From positions 9,176,001-9,240,000 of the forward strand of contig CM057141.1 in NCBI GenBank assembly GCA_029964075.1: 64,000 nucleotides of DNA, read 5' to 3'. The stretch's first letter is position 1. Each line of letters starts with the position of its first letter. Position numbers and translations under genes: made by a program. Below the pieces are notes generated by a model. That model was given only the letters and a program-made list of their open reading frames with translations, did no database searches and was not told where the DNA came from. The stretch is from Patiria pectinifera. Its lineage: Eukaryota > Echinodermata > Asteroidea > Valvatida > Asterinidae. Positions 23,510-35,276 of this stretch are shown here, piece after piece.

Positions 23510-25490
23510 AACTTACTTGTAGAGCAATCTACTTACGCATATTCCCTCCGTTCCGTTCACAAGTACCCTCACACCGGCAAAGGAAGTACAGCTGGGGCTG
23601 ACCGACCGACGCCATCTTGCCTGACTCCAATTCATTTGCCGCAAAGCGCGACCACTGCGTGTACATAGTAAAAATCCCCTGGTGTACGTGCGTCACACAC
23701 AAGGAACGGTGCTTGTCAACCAGCGAAATGTCCCACCCATGGGACGTCGTTGCTAGGTAAAAGGGCACCCTCTTTTTCGGCGCACGGAGCGCATACCGGC
23801 AGGTATTTCCCGCTAAGAGCTTTATAAAATAGCGCCCTCTGGCGCATTACTCATAATACCCCGCAGTATGCGTGCCTCGTGAGCGTCCTCGTTAGTGTCC
23901 TCTTTTCTCTTAGCGGCAGGTCGGGTATGACGTGTGTAAAATAGCTCCTGTTTTCATCGTCATTTTACTACCCTTTTTCTGCTTTAGAGAAGTTTATTGA
24001 GTAAAAGAGTGAGTTTGTAGAGTTTCTCATCATCTTCTTGTTTTATTTGTTATATTTATTCGATTATTATGAAGCCTTTTGGGAGAACCGATCTGTCAGA
24101 AACAGGGGAGAATTACTCTTGTACGGGACGGACCAGATGTTTTCCGTTGTTCGGGGTCCTGGTGCCCCAGGTGTCTTCAGACATTTCCTCGGACACACCC
24201 CGGCGCCATTCTTCAAGGGAGAAGAACAAGAAGAAGAAGGATGATCGCCGATCATGCCATTCTTCTTCAACAATCATGCCATTCTTCTTTCTCAACGTCA
24301 TCATCAACAATTATTTACTGTATTTTTTTACATAACAAAAAGACGAATCCACCTTCAAAATGTGTCGTACCATGTGGGAATTGCAATCATGGCGCCGAAA
24401 GGCTAGGCCCGATGTCTCTTATCTGTAAAGATCAGACGCATGTATACGAACTAGGCTGATTGTTTCACACAATTTGTCTTGCTGCGCCGCCGATCTGGTG
24501 ATGGTTTATTTATAAATACATGTACTAGCCTCTATTCTTGAAATTGAAACTGGACTGAATTAAAAGAAAATTTCGTTAAAATGCATTTTACATCATGCAA
24601 AAAAAAGAGGGAGAAACTTGGAGGACCGCATGATTAATTTCTGTAGTCATGAGATAAAATTGAGCTGTGAAGTTACAATCTGCATGGAGGCCTTATTGCT
24701 CCTCTGTTTTAGTTTGATTAAATTACACTAATTTTAAACTTGAATTCAATTGACATGTTCAAGCGGTTTGTTCTTGTTGATCAATTGAAAATTTCAACTT
24801 GAAACCAAAACATTAGAAAGCTTCCTTGCAACAGTTTACAAACTGAGCTTTTACAATTCCTTTTTCAAAAATATAATGCACGAAAGCATGTAGAAGAAAC
24901 TACATGGTATCGAGCGAAGAACAGAAGATACTTAGAAGGCTTGTAAAAGCAAGATTATGTTTTAATCAATGAACAAAATGTTATAATCTTAAAACAATTT
25001 ACTCAAATAACTCAGGGGAAAAGGGGCCAGGAATCCCCTCAAAATACACCACGGAGCATCTAGAATTCAAATTTCTAGATGCCATAAGACATTTGTGCTC
25101 CACGCTTCTATTAGTTCTCGTAGCAAATGCCCTAATGCATCGTTGCAAAAATAAAATGCAAGAAATTATAAAGACAAAAATACATGGTTTTCAACTCTCA
25201 AACACAGTAACTTAAAATCTGTAAAAGAAATGGTATATTTAAGAAAATCCTTATATTATAATCTTTAAAACTTTTGCCCAAATAATTCAGGGGAAAGGAG
25301 CTAGGTATCGCCTCAGATTGCACCACAGAGCATCTAGAATCCAAAATTTCGCTCACGGATGCTCATGAGGCACGTATGCCACTGAGTATTATGGGTAGAG
25401 ACACCAGAGAGCCCTTTTGTGTAAACTCTGATACCTGCCGGTCTAGGGAATATGCATAAGTAGATTGCTCTACAGGTAAGTATTCCTTCA
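23510..25490. mobile_element. DNA transposon relic with ~38-bp and inner inverted repeats
   Basis: The left end (ACTTACTTGTAGAGCAATCT through ACGCATATTCCCT, to 23547) is repeated inverted at 25446-25485 (AGGGAATATGCATAAGT... CAGGTAAGT). A second inverted match lies inside: 23850-23890 against 25345-25385. The interior has no recognisable transposase. It contains a ~280-bp direct repeat (24978-25085 and 25256-25355, AATAACTCAGGGGAAA...GAGCATCTAGAAT) and a segment (24600-24860) related to 57750-58050. Confidence 0.5.
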
Positions 25491-25554
25491 TAGACCCTAA
25501 CCACACTTCTGTGTGTGTTTTTTTTTCATTTCTTCCTGTCCTTTCATCTTTGCT

Positions 25555-25672
25555 GTAGCCGAATTTTGTTGACTCACCAGCCAGGCTACTTAAGAAATAG
25601 TTTGACTAGCCTGCAGTTGTTTTAACTAGCATTTGGCTAGCAGGCTTCCGCTAATGTCGAACCCTGATCACA
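25555..25672. repeat. Dispersed short repeat, copy 1 of 2
   Basis: The line TTGACTCACCAGCCAGGCTACTT ... AACTAGCATTTGGCTAGC is matched on the same strand at 56985-57092. It looks like a SINE or MITE fragment; class not determined. Confidence 0.55.
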
Positions 25673-25821
25673 CTTTTTCACAAGTTGTAAGAAATGAAAC
25701 TCCAGTCTTCCAAATGTAACAAATGCATGTTTGGTTTACTGTTCATCCTCTATACATTTGACTGGACATGTGAGTGACTTTATTACAACTCTGCTTATTT
25801 CATCTCTTTGTATGTTTTTAG

Positions 25822-25975
25822 GTTGAGTCTTTAGCCAAGGCAAGAGCTCGACAAATTGTCCAGGAGCTTGCAAGAGCTGAAGATAAGATGTTAAAACTAC
25901 ATCAGGCCCTAGTTGATAGAGAGAAACTATTGCAACATGAGATGCAACGAGGGGATGTAGCCTCCCAGACTCTGG
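25822..25975 (+). CDS. Host gene exon (coiled-coil), exon ii
   Basis: Acceptor TGTTTTTAG, donor CTCTGG|GTTAGT; 154 nt, entering in phase 0 and leaving in phase 1. The product begins VESLAKARARQIVQELARAE and continues with EDKMLKLHQALVDREKLLQ. Heptad-like leucines and dense charge point to a parallel coiled coil. The KMLKLHQAL segment resembles EILKLHDAL in the next exon, suggesting an old internal repeat. Family not recognised. Confidence 0.75.
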
Positions 25976-26864
25976 GTTAGTCAAGGTTCAGAGATGCCAC
26001 TTTTCCAGTTTTAACCAGAATTCCTGTGTTTTTTAAATCTCACAAAATTCCTGACCGTCAGGAATTTTCTGGCCGTCTAAATAAACTGAAAAAAGAGAAG
26101 AAAACTGTGGAAATACGTCGATTTTTACCTTGTTTAGCGCTCTTGATTTAGTACATTTAGGTACACGCACGGCACAACGTTGTTCGTTGAAGTAGTCTTA
26201 AATACAGTCCTTGTTGTTGCCGAGCCTGCATGCGATACAGGCAGCCAACGTACTTGCACGCAGTATACAACGGCGTCTCATGCATGTGCGGGCGTGTTGT
26301 TTGATAAGCACACGTAGCATTCAGCCTGGAAATCAAGTCTAGTTATCGGTGGTTTCCGATCGCAGTGATATATGTGAATACAAAATACGCCAGGTCCCAA
26401 CCATGGTTTCGTCGAACGCATCGTGTGGTGCAAAGATAACATTTAAGATTTTGGCTAACACCACTGTGAACTATTTAAGCATTCAACCCTAATGCAAAAT
26501 TTCAACACACAAAACTTTGTTTAATCCATTGCTATATCGCATTCTAACTACTCATTTAATTCGAATTAGCTCTGTGATTGTGTGGTTAAGATGTCTGCAC
26601 TCGTAAGCAGGAGGTCATAGTGATAGGTCTCAGTTCCCCCAAGCAAGCTCATGATTTATATCTTACAACAACATAAATGAAGAGAAAACACACACATTTA
26701 GTGCTTTAGAATTACATAGTAAAAGGTAAACCCAGATTAACAGTTACATGTACTAAGTGGTTCATTAATAAAGGCTTGACAGTTCTGCAAGTTGCCTTCA
26801 TGAGGGCGTTCCTTTTTATCCCCCTGGCTGTAAGTATTGTTGCTGTTCTGTGTTTCTAATTTAG
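25976..26864. other. Intron with palindrome and tRNA-like SINE fragment
   Basis: Contains a 25-bp near-perfect palindrome around 26042-26068 (AAAATTCCTGAC/GTCAGGAATTTT). Near 26568-26645 a tRNA-like stretch (TGTGGTTAAGATGTCTGCACTC and AAGCAGGAGGTC) suggests a tRNA-derived SINE head, but the B box is poor. The rest shows nothing I can identify. Confidence 0.35.
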
Positions 26865-26981
26865 CTACTCAGCAGATACAGATGGATGCTTTATATGACA
26901 CACTGGAAGAGCAGAAAGCTGAGATACTGAAACTACATGATGCACTGAACAGGCTTGTGATACCAAAACCAGGTATGGCAG
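26865..26981 (+). CDS. Host gene exon (coiled-coil), exon iii, two possible donors
   Basis: Acceptor TTTCTAATTTAG. It enters in phase 1, joining the single G of exon ii. Two donors lie 9 nt apart in the same frame: AACCAG|GTATGG (ends 26972) and GGCAG|GTATGT (ends 26981). Using the second adds three residues (G-M-A). The product (TQQIQMDALYDTLEEQKAEI then LKLHDALNRLVIPKP) is coiled-coil and ends with a proline-containing break. It leaves in phase 1 with either donor. Family not recognised. Confidence 0.75.
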
Positions 26982-27279
26982 GTATGTGGCTAAGGATTTT
27001 ATATGTGTGAAATTGGGTTGTGGTTGTGTTCCTGTAATACAGGCTGGGAGCACAGAGCAGAGATAATAAAGAGCATATCTATGGTACAATGAAAAAGGCT
27101 TTTTAATTTTTAAATGGATTTTTTTTTAAATATACCACAAATATATAAACAATCTTAATGGTCAGGCAGCTTAGGCCAGGTTTTAGAATGGATGTGGACA
27201 TTCCGTACAAAAGCGCCAAATTGTCCATAACATGCTCCTCATAGCCTTAGCTTTGAATTTTTGATAGGAACCGCCTTAT

Positions 27280-27990
27280 CCAATTACATTATGGTGGCCA
27301 TCTTGGATTTTTAAAGATGGAGGCCATTGAAAAATCTATATCTACCTATATCTCATCTTCTAAGCCACTTAGGAATCAAATCTTGGTGTCTTAATATACA
27401 TTTTCAGGGTCAAGGAACGCAAGTGTACCATTTGGGATAGTGTCAAACAGTTGGTTTGTCCAGATACACTATTGTGGCCATCTTATGTTTGAAAGATGGC
27501 CACCATTTAAAACATATCTACGAATACATGTATTGCATCTTTAAGCCACTCTGGATTTAAATCTTGGTGTCTAAACATATATTTTCAGGGTCAAGGAACG
27601 CAACTGAACCCTTTGGATTAGTGCAAAATGGTTAATTTTTCCAGATAGATTACGGCGGCCATCTTGGATTTAAAGATGGCCACCACTAAAACCCTATATC
27701 TACCAATACCTGTTCTTCTAAGCCACTGAGGATTAGCATTTTGCCATCTAAACATACATTTGGAGGAGTACAACTACACCATTTAGGATAGTGTCAAATG
27801 GTTAGGTTGTACACATACACTATTGTGGCCATCTTCGATTTTAAAGATGGCCGCCAGATAATTGCATTTACTGATATCTCAGCTACTACGCCACATTGAA
27901 TCACAGTCTAGGTTTCAAAACATACATTTTGAGGGTCAGGAAATACAACTCTTTTATTTAGAAGAGCCTCAGATAGTTCAGTTTCATTTA
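27280..27990 (+). repeat. ~180-bp tandem repeat, four copies
   Basis: Starts recur at about 27288, 27470, 27653 and 27821 with TGTGGCCATCTTGGATTT, AAAGATGGCC(A/G)CCA, a CTAAGCCACT line and TTTCAGGGTCAAGGAACGCAA. A two-copy stretch in the opposite orientation is at 33060-33350. Confidence 0.8.
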
Positions 27991-28649
27991 CACACAGAAG
28001 AGACAAACTGAACATGAAATCTCTAAAAGAATACCGTTGATACACTGCAGTCACTGAACATACTGCGTGAAGTATATATAAAACAAAATTATGTGAGAAT
28101 AACTGTCATCACTCACCACAGTTTACAGTTTAAAAGTGCTCGCCTTATTTCTCACAGTTGCAACGGTAGAGTTTAGTGCACTTGCAGTATACCTTCCAGC
28201 TGCATGCACGTCTTGCATCGCATTTGCTTTGACTCTTGCAGTCACATTGAACTAGTTCACTGTAGGCTTTGGAGGCCACAGGTAACATCGCTCAGACAGG
28301 AACCCATTACTGTTGTTGTTCATGTTCAAGCGCCTGATTCTGCACAGGCTTGCCCTTGTTGCTGAAACACCCCTTATCCCTTAGCAACCCAGTTTGCAAC
28401 ATTGCGAGTCAACAACAAGCCAACGATTAATCTGACACAGCATGTCGAGGATGGGCTCCAAAAGGACAAATAAGTAGAGTATTTTTGTCGATTTTTGGCC
28501 GCATAATGATACTGTAAACCAACACCGCCTCCTGAAAAAGATCAAGGAGTTGACCAAAATACCTGGCATTTACAGATCTTATCGGAGCCCATCTCAAAGA
28601 CAGATGCTTCCTTGTTGTTCTGAAAAACAACAACAACAAATTCCCTGGC
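27991..28649. other. Intron, no gene seen
   Basis: Low-copy-looking sequence before the LINE remnant. It may include more of the LINE 5' part, but no reading frame longer than a few dozen codons supports that. Confidence 0.3.
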
Positions 28650-29640
28650 GACGGCAACAAAACGGCCTACCTCAAGGCAGTGTGCTAGCTCCGTTGCTGT
28701 ATAATGTCTATACAAATCACCAACCGATAAGCCAGGACACTGAGCATTTCATCTACGTGGACAATGTTTGTGTTACATCTCAAGAGATTCCGTTTGAAGC
28801 CATAGAAGCAAAACTTACCTCAGCACTTGGCCGTCTCTATACTATTGAGCGCAATCACCTCCGTGTCAATCTCACTAAGACCCAAGTCTGCTCGTTCCAT
28901 CTCAGGAACGTAATAACCGCGAAGCCAACCGACCACTTAACATCGAACGGTCCGGAACACCATTGGCCCATTGTAGGCATCCTGTCTACCTTGGAGTGAC
29001 CCTCTATTGTATCCTGTCATTCAAGGAGCCCCTCAAAAAAATAAAACAAATCCAGATTTAGCTCCCCTTAACAACATCAAACGAACATTGAACAAACTCC
29101 AAATGGGGAGTCAAACCATATACCCTAAGATCAACCACTTTGGCTCTGTGCTATTCTTGAGCACAGTATGCGTGCCCCGTCTGGGAGCTGAGAGATCAAC
29201 CCATACCATGAAACCTGACCCAGCCTTAAACAACACGCAGTTTGATCACTGGATGCTTGAAACCCACCAACACAAGTAATTTGCACCTTCTTGCTGGCAT
29301 TCCCCCTCCGGATAACCGAAGGGAAGTTGCCAGTCCACTCCCTCTTAACATCCAGGGAAGAGGCCAGACTCCAACTCTGGAAGCAAAGACTGGGAAGCAA
29401 CCGCCCACTGATTATCATGGCAATTACACCAGCGGGAAACCTTTCAACAGGTGCTACATCGACATGGGTTCAATGGAAAACTATCAACCGCTTGAGAACC
29501 AGGACTGGCAGATCACAGACCGCCTTAATCAAGTGGAGCTACAAAAGTGGATCAGTTGCATGTGGTTGTGGAGAGGCAGAGCATACCATATACCATGCCC
29601 TCGTCTGTTTGGGGTTCAATGAAAATCCAGCCTGATACAC
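28650..29640 (+). pseudogene. LINE (jockey-like) reverse transcriptase 3' remnant
   Basis: The frame up to 28999 has RT motifs: LPQGSVLAPLLYNVYTN, then FIYVDNVCVTSQ at the active-site position, where YADD is expected. The second catalytic Asp is Asn, so the enzyme is dead. RNHLRVNLTKTQVCSFHLRN follows as in jockey-clade RTs. After 29000 the homology continues in broken frames: ITGCLKPTNTSNLHLLAGIP near 29242-29300 and, in another frame, a C-terminal CGCGEAEHTIYHALVC cysteine-histidine motif near 29565-29615. Several frameshifts and stops are needed to join them. A 3'-truncation-style LINE end, (GTTTG)n-rich sequence and no clear poly(A) follow. Confidence 0.75.
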
Positions 29641-31270
29641 TACTCGCTTTGTGTGCTGCATTGTTGGGTTTTAATGGCTTTTTAATACATGATTTCTGGT
29701 GTTCCCTCCACATTTTAAATGGTAAAATAAAGTTCTTGTACTTATTTCTAGTAATATGTTTACATGTTGGTAATCATATACTCGCTTAGTTTCTGATTGC
29801 TTAGTGTATGACTGATTTCCTGTCTGTTTATGAAGGTGTGTTTCTTTGTCGGCTTCCTGTTGTAGTCTGTCGTTTCCTAGTTGGGGTGTCTGTCCGTTTG
29901 TTTTGGTCTGTTTGTTTGATTGTCTTTCCTGTTTTGGTCGTTTGTCATTTGCTGGTTGTTTGTTTGTTTGATGGGGTGTTGGGGTTGTTTGTTTGTTTGT
30001 TTGTTTGTTTGCTTGCTTTTGTTTATTTGTGTGTCCTATAGTTGAACTTTGTACGGTTGGTGTTTGTCATGTTGTTTTTCTACGCGGCGTAAATTAAGTA
30101 CATGTTTTTAAAGTGTTTTTGACTGTAGGCTATAATAACATTTTTAAAATTTTAACTGTCAAGAATCCATTTTATCTTGTAATATAACTGGCCATATTTT
30201 AATATTAACGTTTACTTTTCTAACCTCAGTAACATATTTATTCGAATAAGTTAATTAGGCCAAACAAAATAAATGGTGTGTTTACGATAACGGCCTGAAA
30301 AAAATCCAGGTAGGTAGGTAGGGAAATAATTTTATTTTGTAATTTTTTTTTTTCATTTCAGTTCTGCATGCCCATGCGTGTTCTTTCGCAAAAAATTGTA
30401 TAAAACCACTATTCAAGCATTGAAGATATTCAATCGATACATTTCAATCCAAATTAATTTGTTTCGTCGGCCAGGGTTCTCCCCAGGATTTTTTCAAACA
30501 TGTGGGGGAAGATTTGCTGTGATTCAACAACCCGAAAATGTTTGAACTTTAGAAGCTCTCTGGTGCATTTTAGAGCAAATCTGGGGGTCTTTATCTTAAG
30601 ATTTGTCCTTGAAATTCAGAGGAGATCTTGTAGGTTATTAACATTTTTGTAATTAAAGAAAAAAATCAAAATTGTTAACTTAAAAAAAATTAACATTTCA
30701 CAACCTGTGTTTCATTGCTTCCTAACTAGAAAAGTATGCATTACATTTACATGTAAGTTTCAAATTAAGAAATTAAGGTGGAGAAAAAAACAACTTTTGC
30801 TTCCGATTACATGCCTTTCAAAATAGCGTCAGTAGGTCGAAAAATTATTTCGTCAATTTTTTTGGGTGTTGATTAATGGAGCATCATTCGTACTAATCAT
30901 AGAGCAAGGAATCATGTTTATTTTGTGCCTGGATTATTTTCATTTGCGCCACGAAAATTATCAAGACTGGCTATCAGAAGTGATTAAAACTTGCCTCACC
31001 TAATTAAAAATATATTTGAGGTCGGTGATTCCACTTTATATTCCACTTTATACTTAACATACATCACGGCCGCTGGCACCACCAACATTCCGCCTGGCTG
31101 GCCGAACATCGCGCCGTGCTCACGGCCCACGTGGCCGAAAATCTTGCACTACTGCAGAAACACGCTACGATGTTTCGCCACAAGTTCGAGCTTTGCAATC
31201 TCGTCATTTTAATGGAAAACACATACACATAAAGTAAAGATCACGTTCTGTGAATTAATTCGCAGAAATT
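29641..31270. other. Intron, low-complexity and unassigned sequence
   Basis: 29800-30030 is a TTTG/GTTTG-rich simple repeat. GGTAGGTAGG occurs near 30309. The rest is AT-rich and shows no transposon ends or exons I can support. Confidence 0.4.
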
Positions 31271-32150
31271 CTCTTTCTCCAGCGATGTTTGTTTGGTAAT
31301 ATTTTTTATGATCCAACTTCGGCCCACTTCATCATCATTCTGTATGGTACGAAGTATGGACTGGAGAGAGGCAGTAGTCACTGGTTCCGGTCCTTCATCA
31401 TAGCATTGATTCCGTTAGCTGGCGAAGGGAACCAGTGCACCATGCTGTATGTTAGCTGGGTGCTGCTGATGGTCAATGTGTGCATTTTGATCACACATGC
31501 ATCGGAAAAACAGGATTTTGGTCAAGATTTTGAAATAATGGCGTATGTAACGATCAAATTGTGCATTTTAATGACGTGTATGATAATTATATTATGCGTA
31601 TCAGGGGCTAACAAATGTGATCGGCATTTTTTTGTCGGCGTATCGGGCCGGCCGCAATTCCAGCGTATCGGGCAGATACGCAGTACGCACGTTTGTATCT
31701 GGGGAGAACCATGCCGTCCATCGGCCAGCCAGGCGTACCCCGATGCGTTTGTGCAAAAGTAATCGTACTTCGTGGTTTGAGAGTTCAAGTTTTGAGATCG
31801 TCGCGATTTTCGCACGTTTAACACAGGTATGTTTGTGTCAAATCATGGTCAGATTCAAGTGTGGAAAATGTTTTTTGTTCCTGGCAAATAATTAAAAGTA
31901 CTTGAAATGTTTGAAATTTGTCAATTATCAACCTTCAAAATGGCAATAAAAAGTTTGAGGTCCAGTTCGGTCGGGTTACCGTAAACACACCATTTTTTTT
32001 GTTCGGCCTTATTGGTTTTATAGTTTATGTGATGTATTTTGTCATTTTTTATGTAGTTTAAATAACGAATCCAACCCGTTTATGGTTGCTAATAAAATGA
32101 TCCTTACCTTACCGAATCCTGGGTTGGAGGAAGCCAGAGACAGTGAGGGC
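31271..32150. other. Unassigned; 157-codon open frame of unknown nature
   Basis: An open frame at 31289-31762 has hydrophobic stretches (SWVLLMVNVCILITH; IKLCILMTCMIIILCV) but no recognisable family, no splice support and no matching frame elsewhere in the window. I do not call it a gene. Confidence 0.2.
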
Positions 32151-32159
32151 CAGAGATTT

Positions 32160-33060
32160 CAAAGATGGCATGTATCCAGTAACAGGATGGTATTGGGCCA
32201 ATACCGGCTTATATGGGTTTGTTCTGGCAGTACCCATACAGTTTAAACGGTACAATACCAGAAGTAGGCTAATGTTGGCTTGATTGCGGCAAAACGGTTC
32301 GGTGTTGACGGTACAGAGTCAGAATTGGTCCAGTGCTGGCCCTATTATGGCAAACGGTAACGGTAACACAATTCAGAGCCTGCATCGGGCAAGTTATAAT
32401 CTTTTTAAGGCAAACCATGTTCAGCAAGACGGCGCACAGCCTGAAGCAGGCCATTGCAAGTCCTCTTACGACAAACCATGACAAAAAGACGGTATTATGA
32501 CCTGAATCGGGCCAGTGTTGGTCCCTTTACGGGAAATCATAACGGCAAGACGGTACACCACCTAAATTGGGCCATGCCAGCCCTTTTACGGAAAATCCAT
32601 AATGGCAAGGAGGTACATGTACATGTGAATCGGGCCAGTACCAGCCCGATTAAGTCAAACCACAACGGCAAGACGGCACCATGGGCGTCGCTAGGATTTT
32701 TTCTAGAGGGGGCAAAACATACTTTTCCCAAAACAATTCCTGTATTTCGCAACATATTCCAAATTTCTCAGTTTTAGAGGGGGGCAGGGACATTTTGCCC
32801 CCCAAAAAACTCATTAAATTTACACCACTATGACTTCACTTCGCGTCTCTTTTTCTTTTATTTTTTGTAAAAAAAATTTCTTCCTTTTTTTTTTTTTTTT
32901 TTTTTTTTTTGTTTTTCCAGGGGGGGGGGGCAAGCGCCCCCCTTGCCCCCCCCTTCGCGACGCCCATGGACGGCACATAGCCTGAATCTGGCCAGTGCTG
33001 GCCCTTTTACGGCAAACCAAAATGGTCAGCCTTAAATGGGCCAGTACTGGTCTTTTACGG
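32160..33060 (+). repeat. Degenerate ~65-75-bp tandem repeat, about 12 copies
   Basis: The consensus line GGCAAGACGGTAC.. CCTGAATCGGGCCAGTGCTGG CCCTTTTACGGCAAACC recurs along the region with many changes. A hAT-type MITE (32680-32968) splits it. Confidence 0.75.
32680..32968. mobile_element. hAT-like MITE with perfect 8-bp target duplication
   Basis: Ends are CATGGGCGTCGC and GCGACGCCCATG (12-bp perfect inverted repeats), flanked by GACGGCAC at 32672-32679 and 32969-32976. An 8-bp duplication and a CA(T/G)GGGCGTCGC-like end fit the hAT superfamily. The interior has a long T run, a G run and no coding capacity. The duplication falls inside the tandem repeat consensus, so the empty site is readable from neighbouring copies. 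Confidence 0.85.
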
Positions 33061-33350
33061 CAAACCAAATGGCCGCCGTAAAGTATCTGGACAAATTTAC
33101 CATATGACACGATCCCAAATAGTACAGTTGAATTCCTTGACCCTGAAAATGTGTCGTTAGACACCAAAATTGTATTCCTAAGTGGTTTAGAAGATGATAT
33201 ATTGGAAGATATAGGTTTTCAATGGCGGCCATCTTTAAAATCCAAGATGGCCGCCGGAAGGTTTCCGGACAAGTAAACCATTTGGCACTAACCAAAATGG
33301 TTCAGTTGCGTTCCTTGACCCTGAAAATATATGTTTAGTAAAGCAGACTT
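33060..33350 (-). repeat. Reverse-oriented copies of the ~180-bp repeat
   Basis: AATGGCGGCCATCTTTAAAATC and GTTCCTTGACCCTGAAAATAT are reverse complements of the 27280-27990 repeat lines. About 1.5 units. Confidence 0.8.
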
Positions 33351-33499
33351 TACAGAAGGCGGGCGGGGGTTGATAAGAGTTATTGATAGTGTTAACATCA
33401 AGGCTAGAACTTTTCAGGGTTACGTCAATTGGGCTCTGAAGGACTGTTGAAGTTGTCAAATGTGTCATGGGAATTGAAAGTGATCCTGTTGGGTACAAG

Positions 33500-33680
33500 A
33501 GCTAAAGGAAGGAGGAAAGGCTCAGGGATTGGGAAGAAAAGTCGCTGCAAGGACACCCTACGCATGTAATGACGGGAAGGATGGAGAGAGTGAAAGTATT
33601 AACTTGGATGTGTAGGATGTGTGTGGAGAAAGAGGAGACAGTATTTAATTTGGTTTGTGAGTGAAGTAAGATGGCCCAGT
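33500..33680 (+). pseudogene. Possible LINE C-terminal cysteine-motif remnant
   Basis: Conceptual reading VLTWMCRMCVEKEETVFNLV near 33593-33655 resembles the CxxC...EET..H..C ends of jockey/I-type LINE proteins, with the histidine replaced by Asn. Too short and degenerate to assign firmly. Confidence 0.3.
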
Positions 33681-33734
33681 TGGAATACAAGGGGGTGAAC
33701 ACCAAGTCGGCCAAGATGCTACTTGTTAGCTGTT

Positions 33735-34130
33735 TTGGTCAAGGTACATATTAACTGTCAAAACATTCAGACCTGTAGTTATGTAGATATAGGCCTTAAA
33801 TGCACCTTTATGTCATATGTCATATGAGGACGTCATCATGACATCACTTCAATTTTCATCTATAACACACCCCTGTCTAGGTATATGTACATACCAACTT
33901 TCAACCCAATCAAACTTGTAGTTCTGTAGATATAAGCCTTCAAAATGTGCACCTTGAATGTAATGTTACTTGTGCTGATGTCATGAAGATGTCAATGTTC
34001 AGCAAACATCTGCAGGTGCTGGTCTATGTGTGTGCCAAATAGAAAAGCAATCGGATGCACGATGAAAACATGTAAAAATGCTATGGGAAAAGTCTGGAAA
34101 AAAATAGATCTATGTCTGTTCCATAAACAT
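33735..34130 (-). repeat. Array-related repeat in reverse orientation
   Basis: Read on the - strand from 34110, it has the same plan as type B array units: TTTCCCATAGCA, a CATCCGATTGCTTTTC-like line, GGCACACACATAGACC, ATCTGCAGATGTT, then ATATCTACAGAAC, GATTGGGTTGAAAGTTGG, and a TGTCATGATGACGTC pair. Divergent from the array copies, with no terminal hairpin seen. Confidence 0.65.
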
Positions 34131-35140
34131 AATATCTAGGCTCTTTTACATTATTTGTTTGTACATGAATTGGGTGTTCTTGGTTCCCTTATTCATATTT
34201 GTCCAAATCAATTTGGAATGTACATTCAATCAGTACTGGGACGGTATATTTCCGTCCCAACAGATACATTCCTAACCGCTCAGAAATCTTCTGGTTGTGT
34301 CTTCCGCTTGGCAACCCTTAGTGACTTTCACTTCAGGGCCGTTACATCACAGTATGCTTTCATTGGCCCAAAATTTGTCCACAGAACCGATGATTTACTC
34401 TCTGTCTTCAACTTGTTATGAAGAAAATAAAGGGAAGAAAATAAACATCATAAATCTGTTTGTAGATAATGTGTTGAGGGAAAACTGCGGGGGAGGCAAA
34501 ACTGGGGTGCAAGGAAACAATTTTTTTTTTTTAGGGGGGGGTATGGCAAATGACTTCCCCCTCCCATGCCCCCCCCCCCCATAGCACTGCCACTGAATGA
34601 GATCCTGGGCTGATCATATGGTCAGAACATGGTCTGAGCGCTGGCTTGTAGTGTGGTATGGTATGTCAAGAAAACAGCTCCTGTAGGATTTTTGTGCTAA
34701 AATTGGTGTATTTGCATTTCTAGGTTCTGTTGGGTCCAATCTATCAGAAATTGATGGGGTTTAAATTTTTCGGACCCCCAACCACTTTCTGGGGGTCACC
34801 CGTTTTGGGACACACCCCCCCCCCCCAGGACAATATGTCAGTCAGTTTTTATAATACTAGAGTTGTTTTGTAGGTTTTTAAACATTCCGAGTTGATTTAT
34901 TACACTTTTAAAGCAGCCAGAAGTGTCTTTGTCTGACTTTTGGTTCAGCAGCTGGGGTCTCTCTACATCTGGGACCCCCGGACTGACCCCTGGGCCTATC
35001 TCAGTCATCATGACAATTCCTCGCCCTACTCCTGCTCTTTTCTCGGCCAGTAGGAGACAAACTGAGGGGTCAGAGACAAGGCCGTCATGAATTCCTGGTG
35101 ACCAGCAGGGATTCAAGTCTGACCAACCAGTTCACGACTG
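34131..35140. other. Intron, hAT-type MITE debris
   Basis: G- and C-runs next to AACAATTTTTTTTTT (34495-34600 and 34770-34830) resemble fragments of GC-run MITEs like the one at 32680. No gene seen. Confidence 0.35.
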
Positions 35141-35276
35141 GACTGCAAGACAAATGAGTCCTGCAGAGAGTTGCACCCATGCATTCCCACTCTGCGTTCA
35201 AGGATCTGAGGACGGAAATGAGGGTTGTCGCCGAGGAGAGTAAGCAACGAGACGAACAAAGGAGGCTGACCAGGAC

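Noticed and set aside
24038-24459. Overlapping open frames around 24.0-24.5 kb
   Set aside because: Three frames overlap, none resembles a transposase or host protein, and they lie inside an inverted-repeat element relic.
26568-26645. tRNA gene
   Set aside because: Anticodon-arm-like sequence is present but acceptor stem and B box are not; at most a tRNA-derived SINE fragment.
31289-31762. 157-codon open frame with hydrophobic segments
   Set aside because: No recognisable family, no start context or splice support, and length is within what chance allows in this intron.
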